From NCBI GenBank assembly GCA_025360235.1, contig JANYCO010000548.1, positions 1 to 7,667 of the forward strand: 7,667 nucleotides of DNA. Direction: 5' to 3'. A model generated the notes under the pieces. It saw nothing but the letters and a program-made list of their open reading frames with translations, had not been told where the DNA came from and ran no database searches. The stretch comes from Cytophagales bacterium (GTDB lineage Bacteria > Bacteroidota > Bacteroidia > Cytophagales > Cytophagaceae). The position numbers and the translations under genes are program-made. Of the stretch, positions 1-7,291 are shown one piece after another; within the stretch, counting starts at the first letter, position 1, and each line of letters starts with the position of its first letter.

Positions 1-178
1 CATGGGCGCCTGGGGCTTTATCTTGAAACGATTGTATCACACGGGTATTCAAATTCAAGTTATAGCACGTGATGAAGCAGCGTCTCCTGCAGTAGGTTAT
101 TTGAAAGCACACAACGAGTCTCAAAAAGAACTTGTGAAACATGCCTTTAAGGCGGAATATGATATAGTACTTTGGTAA
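1..178 (+). CDS. sucA: 2-oxoglutarate dehydrogenase E1 component, C-terminal end (partial)
   Basis: Only the last 58 complete codons are in the window; the gene begins upstream and base 1 is the last base of a split codon. E1 is the thiamine-diphosphate-dependent decarboxylase that converts 2-oxoglutarate to a succinyl group and passes it to the lipoyl arm of E2 in the cytoplasm. The call rests on the C-terminal block MGAW near the cut edge and the later ASPAVGYLKAHNESQKELV, which match the conserved C-terminal signature of SucA/OGDH E1 proteins (compare SASPAVGY followed by a helix with QQ(D/E)LV in E. coli SucA). The neighbour is sucB, 78 bases downstream on the same strand, which is the standard order. 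The frame ends with a TAA stop after Leu-Trp. Identity is strong for so short a piece because motif and context agree. Confidence 0.93.
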   Translation, partial: MGAWGFILKRLYHTGIQIQVIARDEAASPAVGYLKAHNESQKELVKHAFKAEYDIVLW

Positions 179-184
179 AATTTA

Positions 185-233
185 GTGAGAGGTAAAAGGT
201 GAGAAGTTAATCTTCTTTCCTTTTACCTCTCAC
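185..233 (+). repeat. Hairpin in the sucA-sucB intergenic gap
   Basis: GTGAGAGGTAAAAGG (185-199) is perfectly complementary to CCTTTTACCTCTCAC (219-233), a 15-bp stem. After a T:T mismatch (200/218) the arms continue to pair for six positions (201-206 with 212-217, one G:T), leaving a 5-base loop TTAAT. No run of T follows, so it is not a standard intrinsic terminator. It may be an mRNA-processing or stabilising hairpin that sets the E1 to E2 ratio, or a member of a dispersed intergenic palindrome family. The pairing is seen directly; the role is inference. Confidence 0.75.
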
Positions 234-256
234 CTTCAACATTAAACAAAAAAAAC

Positions 257-1462
257 ATGAGCATCAAACAAATGAAAGTTCCAACGGTAGGTGAGTCTAT
301 TAGCGAAGTAACGATTGGAAAATGGAATAAAAATAATGGAGATTATGTAAACGCAGAAGAAGTAATCTGCGAACTGGAATCCGATAAAGCTACTTTTGAA
401 GTTACTGCCGAAACTGCGGGTATCTTGACTATTATTGCTAAGCAAGGCGATGTAGTTCCAATTGGAGGAATGATCTGCGAGATCGAATCTAAAAGTGGTG
501 GAGCGGAGAAAAAAACTACTGAAGTTAAAAAAGAAGAAGTGGTTGTAACGAAAGAACAAACTACTACTAATTATGCAAAAGGAACGGCCTCTCCTGCTGC
601 CAACAAAATTCTTTCTGAAAAAGAAATTAAAACAGAAGAAGTTTTAGGTACAGGTAAAGACGGCAGAATCACCAAAGAGGATGCCTTAAATGCACAGACA
701 AATAATAAAAAATCTGAAGTGCCACTGAGCATTAACAACCAAGCACCAAGCACAACAGGTGCAAGAAGTCAGCGAAGAGAAAAAATGACTAGTCTCAGAA
801 AGACGGTTGCTCGAAGATTGGTGGCAGTGAAAAATGAGACTGCGATGTTAACTACTTTCAACGAAGTGGACATGAAACCAATTATGGATCTCAGAGCAAA
901 ATATAAAGATGCCTTCAAAGAGAAACATCAGGTAGGACTTGGATTTATGTCTTTCTTCACTAAAGCGTGTTGCGTAGCACTTCAGGAATTCCCTTCAGTG
1001 AATGCATTCATTGATGGAGAAGAAATAGTGTTTAACAGTTATTGTGATGTATCTATTGCGGTGTCGGCTCCGAAAGGATTAGTTGTGCCAGTGATTAGAA
1101 ATGCTGAGACATTGAGTTTTGATCAGGTAGAAAAAGAAGTAGTGAGACTTGCTTTGAAAGCTCGTGACAATAAACTTTCTATTGAAGAAATGCAGGGAGG
1201 AACATTTACCATCACCAACGGAGGAATTTTCGGTTCTATGCTTTCCACTCCAATTATTAATGCTCCACAATCTGCAATTCTTGGAATGCACAACATTGTG
1301 GAGAGAGCAGTAGTGCAAGGCGGACAGGTTGTAGTTCGTCCTATTATGTATGTTGCCTTATCTTATGACCACAGAATCATTGACGGACGTGAGTCGGTTG
1401 GATTTTTGGTAAGAGTAAAACAATTACTGGAAGATCCACAAAGATTGTTATTGGGTGTTTAA
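257..1462 (+). CDS. sucB: Dihydrolipoyllysine succinyltransferase, E2 of 2-oxoglutarate dehydrogenase
   Basis: This is the core E2 of the 2-oxoglutarate dehydrogenase complex. It moves the succinyl group from E1 via a swinging lipoyl arm to CoA, making succinyl-CoA. Its 401 residues match the usual SucB length. Residues 3-78 form the lipoyl domain, with the lipoylated lysine K44 in the ESDKATFEV motif. A charged Lys/Glu-rich linker (about 83-105) leads to the peripheral subunit-binding domain (about 111-144, ASPAANKIL to GRITKEDAL), which holds E3/E1. After a second linker the catalytic acyltransferase domain runs from about 175 (MTSLRKTVARRL) to the end, with active-site H372 and D376 in SYDHRIIDG. 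The ATG start follows an A-rich stretch with no Shine-Dalgarno site, as is common in Bacteroidota, and fits the N-terminus of the lipoyl domain. SucB rather than pyruvate dehydrogenase E2 is favoured by the single lipoyl domain and the sucA neighbour. Confidence 0.97.
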   Translation: MSIKQMKVPTVGESISEVTIGKWNKNNGDYVNAEEVICELESDKATFEVTAETAGILTIIAKQGDVVPIGGMICEIESKSGGAEKKTTEVKKEEVVVTKEQTTTNYAKGTASPAANKILSEKEIKTEEVLGTGKDGRITKEDALNAQTNNKKSEVPLSINNQAPSTTGARSQRREKMTSLRKTVARRLVAVKNETAMLTTFNEVDMKPIMDLRAKYKDAFKEKHQVGLGFMSFFTKACCVALQEFPSVNAFIDGEEIVFNSYCDVSIAVSAPKGLVVPVIRNAETLSFDQVEKEVVRLALKARDNKLSIEEMQGGTFTITNGGIFGSMLSTPIINAPQSAILGMHNIVERAVVQGGQVVVRPIMYVALSYDHRIIDGRESVGFLVRVKQLLEDPQRLLLGV

Positions 1463-1488
1463 ATTTTAAGTGCGTGGCACTCGTTGGT

Positions 1489-2586
1489 ATGTTAAAAAAG
1501 GTTTATTTATTCTTATTGATTTCAATAGCTTCTTCGGTTGCATTAAGAGCGCAAATGTTTGAGTTTTCTTCGCGTGATGCAGCTAAGTTGACCAATAGAA
1601 AATTAATAGTAATACTTCAGGAAGAAGATCCGGATGTATTAAAAAGAATAAAAAAGGACGTTGAAAAAACCAAAAGGTATAAATCGTTGATCACCTATAC
1701 CAATAATTTATTAAGAAAGACAACAACTAATTTTTGGAAAACAAGTCAGCCCATAGAATTCAAGACATTTGACGAATGTAAGGCTTTGTCTACTTCTGAT
1801 ACTTCGCATTCTTATATCACCCTTGACTATACATCTTTGCGCGTGAATGAAAATGTTCAAATGTATCATTTAAAACCAGACACTTTAAATGTCTATGGTT
1901 TGCGCAATGAATTGATGCGAAGAAAGGAGTTTGGGTATTTTGAATTAAAGCTGATCGAAAAATTCAGATCAATTGCCTTATACTCTTTCTACACACCGGC
2001 TTCTATTCCTAATGAATTTGATTTCATCTGTGCTGTACAATTCATGTCGTCTTTAATGAAAGAGAAATTATCAAACCCGAAATTTTCTACCCGTGATTAC
2101 GAATTGAAAATCCAGCAAAACAATGGAACGCTTGCCAGAAGAAACCTGATGGTAGATTCTAACATTGTCAATAAACAATACAAATCCTATAGTTACATAG
2201 TAAAGGAATATGATTCTTTATGTCTTTATCAATTGAGTAACCCAGTGGAAATTGCAGCGAAAACCTATAGCAGAGATACTGCATTTGCGTACTTGTGTGT
2301 TGTTCCCTATTTGGATCCTATTGCACGCGGACAGTCGTTTATAGGCACTTCAGGTGGAAATCTGAATGACTATGAGAAGAAAGTATATTTCATGCAGTTG
2401 ATTTTTGACATGGGAACCGGTGAATTAATTTATTATGACAAGACAGAGGAGAGTGCAATTGTGGTGAAGGATTGGAAAAGGTTCATGCGGTATTCAAGAG
2501 AAAATCCTTTCACCTTGCCCAATCTTAAAAATATACAAAAAAGTATTAGTCCGTATCAACAACAAAATCAACAAAACCAATATTAA
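1489..2586 (+). CDS. Exported protein of unknown function inside the suc operon
   Basis: I do not recognise this family. From ATG 1489 the product has 365 residues. The N-terminus is a signal peptide: MLKK, then a hydrophobic stretch YLFLLISIASSVAL, ending RAQ, with likely cleavage after the Ala. An in-frame GTG at 1474 would add five residues before the KK n-region; I prefer the ATG because it gives a canonical signal peptide. The mature part has no further membrane segment, is rich in Tyr, Lys, Asn and Ser, has four scattered cysteines, and ends in a Gln/Asn-rich tail (QQQNQQNQ). I see no catalytic motif. The gene starts 26 bases after sucB and stops 1 base before lpdA, so it is almost certainly co-transcribed and probably translationally coupled to lpdA. 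A periplasmic or surface location next to cytoplasmic TCA enzymes is unexpected; shared growth-dependent expression is a guess. Confidence 0.85.
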   Translation: MLKKVYLFLLISIASSVALRAQMFEFSSRDAAKLTNRKLIVILQEEDPDVLKRIKKDVEKTKRYKSLITYTNNLLRKTTTNFWKTSQPIEFKTFDECKALSTSDTSHSYITLDYTSLRVNENVQMYHLKPDTLNVYGLRNELMRRKEFGYFELKLIEKFRSIALYSFYTPASIPNEFDFICAVQFMSSLMKEKLSNPKFSTRDYELKIQQNNGTLARRNLMVDSNIVNKQYKSYSYIVKEYDSLCLYQLSNPVEIAAKTYSRDTAFAYLCVVPYLDPIARGQSFIGTSGGNLNDYEKKVYFMQLIFDMGTGELIYYDKTEESAIVVKDWKRFMRYSRENPFTLPNLKNIQKSISPYQQQNQQNQY

Positions 2587-2587
2587 T

Positions 2588-3988
2588 ATGCAATACGATG
2601 TAACTGTGATTGGCTCAGGCCCCGGAGGATATGTAGCGGCAATCCGCTGTGCACAATTAGGTATGAAAACGGCCATAATTGAAAAGTACCCAGTGTTGGG
2701 CGGAACCTGTCTGAACGTAGGATGTATTCCTTCCAAAGCGTTGCTCGATTCTTCTGAGCATTATCACAACGCTGCTCATACTTTTAAAACGCATGGTATC
2801 GAATTAAAAGATTTGAAAGTGAATTTGGCTCAGATGATTCAACGTAAACGGGAGGTGGTGAAACAAACCGGCGATGGGATTGTTTATTTGATGAAGAAAA
2901 ATAAAATTGATGTGCTTACAGGAGTAGGTTCTTTTGTAGATAAAAACACAATCAAAATAACTGCAGTGGACGGTTCAACAAAAGAAATAAAAACCAATAA
3001 AACGATTATCGCTACTGGTTCTAAACCAATATCGTTGCCAACTGTACCGATTGATAAGAAAAGAATCATCACTTCTACAGAAGCATTAGAAATGACCGAA
3101 ATTCCAAAACACATGATCGTTATTGGTGGCGGTGTAATTGGATTAGAACTTGGTTCTGTATACGCAAGACTTGGTGCGAAAGTAACGGTACTTGAATTTA
3201 TGGATGGCCTTATTGCTTCCATGGACAAATCGCTTGGGAAAGAACTTCAGAAATCGTTGGCAAAAATTGGCTTTGAATTTTTCTTCAATCATAAAGTAAC
3301 AAGTGCTTTAGTAAAAGGAAATGAAGTAATCATTACTGCAGAAGATAAATCAGGAAAAGTAACCGAATTTAAAGGCGACTACTGTTTGGTTTCTACAGGA
3401 AGAAAACCATACACAGAAGGCCTTGGTCTTGAAAACGCTGGAGTGAAGCTGGACGAGAGAGGAAAGATAGCGGTAAACGATCATCTGGAAACTTCCACTC
3501 CAGGCATCTATGCAATCGGTGATGTAATTAAAGGAGCGATGCTGGCGCACAAGGCGGAAGAAGAAGGTACTTTGGTAGCAGAACAATTAGCAGGACAAAA
3601 ACCACATATCAATTATTTATTAATTCCGGGAGTGGTATACACATGGCCGGAAGTAGCCGCTGTAGGTTATACTGAAGAGCAATTAAAAGAACAAGGCCGT
3701 GCCTACAAAGTAGGGAGCTTTCCTTTCAAAGCATCAGGCCGTGCGCGCGCGAGTATGGACATAGACGGATTTGTAAAGGTGCTTGCTGATAAAACCACAG
3801 ACGAAATTTTAGGTGTGCACATGATCGGACCGCGTACTGCGGATATGATCGCAGAAGCTGTTGTTGCCATGGAGTTCCGCGCTTCTGCAGAAGACATAGC
3901 GCGTATGAGTCATGCACATCCAACGTATACAGAGTCATTCAAAGAAGCTTGTTTGGCAGCTACGGAGAATAGAGCGATACATATATAG
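2588..3988 (+). CDS. lpdA: Dihydrolipoyl dehydrogenase (E3)
   Basis: This flavoprotein re-oxidises the dihydrolipoyl arm of E2 and passes electrons through a disulfide and FAD to NAD+. At 466 residues it has normal length. The FAD-binding motif is GSGPGGYVAAIRCAQLG at 9-25. The redox-active disulfide is C41/C46 in GGTCLNVGCIPSK. The NAD-binding Rossmann motif is GGGVIGLELGSVYARLG from 180, with E203 at the end of the second strand as expected for NAD over NADP. The second FAD motif is TPGIYAIGDV near 305-315, and the dimerisation domain carries the catalytic His-Glu pair H444/E449 in HPTYTE. All key residues are present. The start ATG lies one base after the stop of the exported-protein gene, suggesting translational coupling. 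As the E3 of this operon it serves SucAB; it may also serve pyruvate or branched-chain complexes and glycine cleavage. Confidence 0.98.
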   Translation: MQYDVTVIGSGPGGYVAAIRCAQLGMKTAIIEKYPVLGGTCLNVGCIPSKALLDSSEHYHNAAHTFKTHGIELKDLKVNLAQMIQRKREVVKQTGDGIVYLMKKNKIDVLTGVGSFVDKNTIKITAVDGSTKEIKTNKTIIATGSKPISLPTVPIDKKRIITSTEALEMTEIPKHMIVIGGGVIGLELGSVYARLGAKVTVLEFMDGLIASMDKSLGKELQKSLAKIGFEFFFNHKVTSALVKGNEVIITAEDKSGKVTEFKGDYCLVSTGRKPYTEGLGLENAGVKLDERGKIAVNDHLETSTPGIYAIGDVIKGAMLAHKAEEEGTLVAEQLAGQKPHINYLLIPGVVYTWPEVAAVGYTEEQLKEQGRAYKVGSFPFKASGRARASMDIDGFVKVLADKTTDEILGVHMIGPRTADMIAEAVVAMEFRASAEDIARMSHAHPTYTESFKEACLAATENRAIHI

Positions 3989-4033
3989 TAGTGAGATTTT
4001 AGTATTGAGTCCTGAGAAGGAGTTGTGGCATTA

Positions 4034-4047
4034 CATAAATATTTATG
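4034..4047. repeat. 14-bp perfect palindrome behind lpdA
   Basis: CATAAATATTTATG is a perfect AT-rich palindrome, 46 bases after the lpdA stop and just before the larger terminator hairpin. It could be a protein-binding site, but its AT richness and position behind a gene make chance or a minor structural role equally likely. Confidence 0.35.
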
Positions 4048-4052
4048 CTTCC

Positions 4053-4096
4053 TAATTGACAGAGCCCATGGTTTAGACCTTGGGCTCTGTCAATTA
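4053..4096 (+). terminator. Probable transcription terminator of the sucAB-lpdA operon
   Basis: TAATTGACAGAGCCCA (4053-4068) pairs perfectly with TGGGCTCTGTCAATTA (4081-4096), a 16-bp stem. Beyond one T:T mismatch the apex adds GGT/ACC around a TTAG loop. No clean U-tract follows (ATATTAGG), so termination would rely on the strong stem, or this is a 3' end-protecting hairpin. An alternative outer pairing, CCTAAT (4051-4056) with ATTAGG (4098-4103), extends the dyad symmetry. It stands between the operon and the kinase gene, both on the + strand, so an operon end is expected here. Confidence 0.65.
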
Positions 4097-4233
4097 TATT
4101 AGGTTTGAATTAAAAAGGGGGCCAAGCAGATTATGCATACAAATTGGGGAGAAGGGAAATGGCCATTTTATAAACAATTTACTTGCTTTAGTTTGTCTCT
4201 TTATATAAATTTAATCTCCTTAATTCTCTTAAA

Positions 4234-5925
4234 ATGGATTCTCAATCGGAAAGCTATAACTCATCACTATTTCATCAACTGAAAAGTATACTTTTGGGGA
4301 GAACAAATATTATTTCGAAGCAAACCAAAATTAGCAAGATAAAATTCTTAAAAAGGGTACTATGGACAATGCTAATAATGGTAACCTTTGCTTTTATAGC
4401 CTCTTTCTTTGAACCTAAAAATAAAATCATTGTTACACTCATTTTTAATTTTATAGTATATTCCGTTTTGTTTACCTTTTATTATTTGTTACAAAAAGAG
4501 AAATTAAACGTAGTTGGCTGGGGCTTATCCTTTTTTTTCTGGACGACAGTAGCATTTGTCACTTTATTTTTCGAAGGACTTAAGGGGCAAAATGCGGTAG
4601 TATTTTGTGTAGTAATAATGTTTGTAGGAAGTATTTTTGGTGGTAGGCCAGCAGTTTTTTTTGCAATTCTAACAACTGTTTGGTGTCTTTTACTTGTCTA
4701 TTTGGAATTGACCAATTCTCTGCCTGCTTCAATAGGCCCAGGGTATTCTCCCATAAATGCATTGAGTTCTTTTTCGTTAACATTTATTTTAGTAGCAGTA
4801 CTTTTGTATGCCATGTTGACTTCAATATCCGCAAGTGAGGAGCGGTATAGAATTTTATTTGAATCCAATAAAGATGCGTTAACTACTATTGAACCAGAAA
4901 AAAATGATTACTTCACCTCAGCAAATAAATCCGCATTGGAACTCTTTGGAGTGCAAAGTGAGGAAGATTTTATTCAATTTGGACCGCAGGATTTTTCGCC
5001 AAAATATCAGCCAGATGGTCAACTTTCAAGTGAGAAGGCAAAAATGATGAATGCTTTAGCATTAAAAAACGGATCGCACAATTTCGAATTTGTACATGTA
5101 AAGGTCAATGGGGAAAGCTTTCATTCACATATCTTGTTGACATCTATTTCCATATATGGTGTAAAAAATTTACAAGCCACTATTCGGGATGTGTCTAAAA
5201 TAAAGGAAGTAGAAAAAATTATTGAAAAAAATACAGATGTTTTAAAATTACAAAACAGACAGCTTGTAGACTTTTGCAATATTGTATCTCATAATTTACG
5301 TGGCCCCTTAGTAAACTTATCTATGCTGGTAAATTTTCTGGAAACAAGTAAAAACGAAAATGAAAAGGCGTTATTTATTGAGAAGTTAAAACCTGTAATC
5401 TCTAACCTCAACGAAACGTTTGATGAATTGGTTGAATCTATTCAGATAATGAATGATAGTGAAATTCTTTCTGAAAAAATAAATTTTGAAGAAACGCTTA
5501 AAAAAAGCATGGAGTTGTTAAACGGAGAAATTATTAATTCCAGCGCCATTATTGAATCCGATTTCACCGGAGCACCTAATCTTCATTTCCCTTCTAAATA
5601 TCTTAATAGCATCGTTCAGAACCTTCTTAGCAATGCGTTAAAATATTCCTCCCCTGAACGAAGTCCAAAAATAATATTTCAAACAAAAAAAGAAAACGGT
5701 AGTGTAATACTTACTGTTAAGGACAATGGATTGGGGATAGATTTAAAAAGACACAGTAACAATCTATTTAAAATAAGGAAAACTTTTCATGAACATCCAA
5801 AGGCAAAAGGTTTTGGGTTGTACATGACAAAAGCTCAAATGGAAGCAATGGGAGGAAGAATTTGGGTGGAAAGTGAGGAGAATATTGGGAGTACATTTTA
5901 CATTGAATTTATAAATCAACATTAA
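4234..5925 (+). CDS. Membrane-bound PAS sensor histidine kinase
   Basis: This is a 563-residue sensor kinase. The N-terminal third has six hydrophobic segments (roughly 41-60, 64-87, 93-114, 119-136, 138-158 and 176-198) with very short connecting loops, so the sensor is membrane-embedded with no large periplasmic domain. A PAS domain follows (about 201-325, starting SEERYRILFESNKDAL), then a short coiled linker. The dimerisation/phosphoacceptor helix has the autophosphorylated H353 in SHNLRGPL. The ATP-binding domain shows the N-box around N463-N467 (NLLSNALKY), the G1 box DNGLG at 497-501, the F-box near F512-F518 and the G2 box GFGL at 526-529. All catalytic motifs look intact. The receiver gene begins 3 bases downstream and is the obvious phosphotransfer partner. 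The ligand is unknown. There is no Shine-Dalgarno site and no exact TAnnTTTG box upstream; the nearest is TAGTTTG at 4189-4195, one base short. Confidence 0.93.
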   Translation: MDSQSESYNSSLFHQLKSILLGRTNIISKQTKISKIKFLKRVLWTMLIMVTFAFIASFFEPKNKIIVTLIFNFIVYSVLFTFYYLLQKEKLNVVGWGLSFFFWTTVAFVTLFFEGLKGQNAVVFCVVIMFVGSIFGGRPAVFFAILTTVWCLLLVYLELTNSLPASIGPGYSPINALSSFSLTFILVAVLLYAMLTSISASEERYRILFESNKDALTTIEPEKNDYFTSANKSALELFGVQSEEDFIQFGPQDFSPKYQPDGQLSSEKAKMMNALALKNGSHNFEFVHVKVNGESFHSHILLTSISIYGVKNLQATIRDVSKIKEVEKIIEKNTDVLKLQNRQLVDFCNIVSHNLRGPLVNLSMLVNFLETSKNENEKALFIEKLKPVISNLNETFDELVESIQIMNDSEILSEKINFEETLKKSMELLNGEIINSSAIIESDFTGAPNLHFPSKYLNSIVQNLLSNALKYSSPERSPKIIFQTKKENGSVILTVKDNGLGIDLKRHSNNLFKIRKTFHEHPKAKGFGLYMTKAQMEAMGGRIWVESEENIGSTFYIEFINQH

Positions 5926-5928
5926 GCC

Positions 5929-6327
5929 ATGAATCAATTAAAAAATATTTTATTGGTAGACGATGATGATGTCTATGTCTTCCTGACAAAAATAATTATT
6001 GAAGAAACGGAACTAGTTGATCGAATAAGTGTTTTTGGAAATGGGAAATCCGCTATTGAGTTTTTGGAGAAAAATGCAAACGACCTTTCTCAGCTACCTG
6101 AAATAATACTTTTAGACCTTAGCATGCCCATTCTTGACGGATGGGGATTTTTGGAAGAATATATTCTGTTGAAACCAAAACTCGGTAAAAAAATCACCAT
6201 TTACATTATTTCTTCTTCTATTTCCCCCCACGACCTAAAAAGAGCTAAAGAAATTTCAGAAGTTTCAGACTTCATTATAAAACCAATTTCCAAAATGAAA
6301 TTCGTAGAGATGATCAAATCAATATAA
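5929..6327 (+). CDS. Single-domain response regulator (CheY-like receiver)
   Basis: The 132 residues are a receiver domain and nothing else. The acidic pocket is at D11-D14 (LLVDDDDVY), the phosphoacceptor is D63 in ILLDLSMPILDGWGF, the switch Ser is at S95/S96 (IISSS), and the conserved lysine is K118 in IIKPIS. The start is 3 bases after the kinase stop, so the two genes are co-transcribed and translationally coupled. With no DNA-binding or enzymatic output it must act by protein contact or pass phosphate on to another protein. The Asn/Asp-rich loop and the LxxPEIILLDLSMP form are typical of the RcpA/CheY-like receivers common beside Bacteroidota PAS kinases. The downstream end is followed at once by the hairpin at 6336. 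Confidence 0.94.
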   Translation: MNQLKNILLVDDDDVYVFLTKIIIEETELVDRISVFGNGKSAIEFLEKNANDLSQLPEIILLDLSMPILDGWGFLEEYILLKPKLGKKITIYIISSSISPHDLKRAKEISEVSDFIIKPISKMKFVEMIKSI

Positions 6328-6335
6328 TTTTGCCC

Positions 6336-6384
6336 GTCATAGTTGTCTGACGGCATATGCGTAGAGCCGTCTGACAACTATGGC
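6336..6384. terminator. Convergent-gap hairpin, copy 1 of a repeated element
   Basis: CATAGTTGTCTGACGGC (6338-6354) and GCCGTCTGACAACTATG (6366-6382) pair over 17 positions with a single T:T mismatch at 6348/6372; a G:T and a G:C pair extend the base to 6336/6384. The loop is ATATGCGTAGA. The stem starts 8 bases after the receiver stop codon and probably ends that transcript, but there is no U-tract. A second, diverged copy lies at 7468-7513, so this is also a dispersed repeat. The pairing and the second copy are seen directly; terminator activity is inferred from position. Confidence 0.65.
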
Positions 6385-6407
6385 TAGAGATGCATTATGC
6401 GTCTCTA
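6385..6407. repeat. Second hairpin, abutting the luxR-type stop codon
   Basis: TAGAGATGCAT and ATGCGTCTCTA are arms of a 23-base near-perfect palindrome (6385-6407) with one G:T position and a single centre base. It follows copy 1 of the repeat with no spacer and ends one base before the stop codon of the minus-strand regulator gene, so read on the minus strand it is the probable end of that transcript. The form with GAGACG at one end and CTCTA at the other resembles intergenic palindromes I have seen in several bacterial genomes, but I cannot name a family. Confidence 0.6.
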
Positions 6408-7226
6408 CTAGATAATCCCGTACGCTATAGCCTTCTTTACAATTTCTCCGGTTGATTTTACATCTAATTTACGGATCATATTTTTTCGGTGGTTATTAAC
6501 TGTATGTTCGCTGATGAAAAGAAGATCCGCAATCTCTTTGCTCGATTTCCCAGCTCCTATAAGTGCCAGAACTTCTATTTCTCTTTCTGAGATGTTGAAG
6601 TCCTTTTTGTCACTGACAAAGGTTTGCGAAAAAATCTTTTTAAAAATTCCGTTATCATCTTTTTTAGAGATCACCAGATCAATTGCTTCGTCTTTTTTGA
6701 AATCACTTATATCGGTTACTAATTTTAATCCAAACTGTGGCTTATTATTTTCATCCGATTGCAAAATTTTAATTTGATGTAAGTACCATCCCATGCTGCC
6801 GTCTGCTCGTATTACTTTCGTATTGTAGGACACTCTTATATCTTGAGCATTTCCAGTTTCTGCATAATGGGAAAAATATTCAAACATGAGTGGTATTATT
6901 TTATTAATTAGAATTTCATTTTGAGGGACAGGAAATATGGTTATTGTTTTAACCATCCCATACTTTATAAAATCTTCGGATTTGTAACCCCAAAATTCTT
7001 TCACATTATCACTCATGAATAAATACCCTTCGATCTGAAAATCAATTATAGCAGTAATGCCAGGACTGGAATTTACAAAATCTATAAAATTGGGATTTTT
7101 TAGTAAGCTGAGCTCCTTTCTACTGACCAATGTTTCATTGGAAGAATTTAAGGAAAACACAGACGATAATTCAGTAAATAAATGGCGATAATTTTTTTTA
7201 ACCTCTTCGTCTTCGAAAGATTCCAT
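6408..7226 (-). CDS. PAS domain LuxR-family transcription factor
   Basis: This 272-residue product is a sensory DNA-binding regulator. After a Glu/Ser-rich N-terminal helix region (1-50), residues about 50-178 form a PAS domain (ITAIIDFQIEGYLFMSDNVKEFWGY, with VTDIS at the end). The LuxR/GerE helix-turn-helix lies at about 210-272: ISEREIEVLALIGAGKSSKEIADLLFISEHTVNNHRKNMIRKL, with the recognition helix around 239-252. There is no receiver domain, so it is not itself a classical response regulator. It converges on the kinase-receiver pair, with 80 bases between stop codons. The PAS domain of the kinase has a similar stretch, S-E-E-D-F-I-Q-F-G against S-E-D-F-I-K-Y-G here, though such wording is common in PAS domains. 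On the minus strand, TACCTTTA (7261-7268) is one base off the -7 consensus. Target genes are unknown. Confidence 0.92.
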   Translation of the reverse strand: MESFEDEEVKKNYRHLFTELSSVFSLNSSNETLVSRKELSLLKNPNFIDFVNSSPGITAIIDFQIEGYLFMSDNVKEFWGYKSEDFIKYGMVKTITIFPVPQNEILINKIIPLMFEYFSHYAETGNAQDIRVSYNTKVIRADGSMGWYLHQIKILQSDENNKPQFGLKLVTDISDFKKDEAIDLVISKKDDNGIFKKIFSQTFVSDKKDFNISEREIEVLALIGAGKSSKEIADLLFISEHTVNNHRKNMIRKLDVKSTGEIVKKAIAYGII

Positions 7227-7291
7227 AGCTTTATTATTTTTACTGTTGGCGTTTAAGTGTTAAAGGTAGTTAAAATGACTAAAAATGGCTA

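Noticed and set aside
242..559. Minus-strand Phe-rich open frame across the sucB start.
   Set aside because: The Phe and Asn richness is the antisense image of Lys/Glu/Ile codons in the lipoyl domain and linker of sucB.
1474..1488. GTG start that would lengthen the exported protein by five residues.
   Set aside because: It puts MALVG ahead of a canonical MLKK signal-peptide n-region; the ATG at 1489 gives a better signal peptide, though the GTG cannot be excluded.
2884..3228. Minus-strand open frame of 114 codons inside lpdA.
   Set aside because: lpdA has all motifs intact on the other strand; the antisense frame is low complexity, has no motif and follows from lpdA codon usage.
4181..4200. 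TAGTTTG as a promoter for the kinase gene.
   Set aside because: It is one base shorter than TAnnTTTG and has no TTG at the -33 distance, so it was not listed as a feature.
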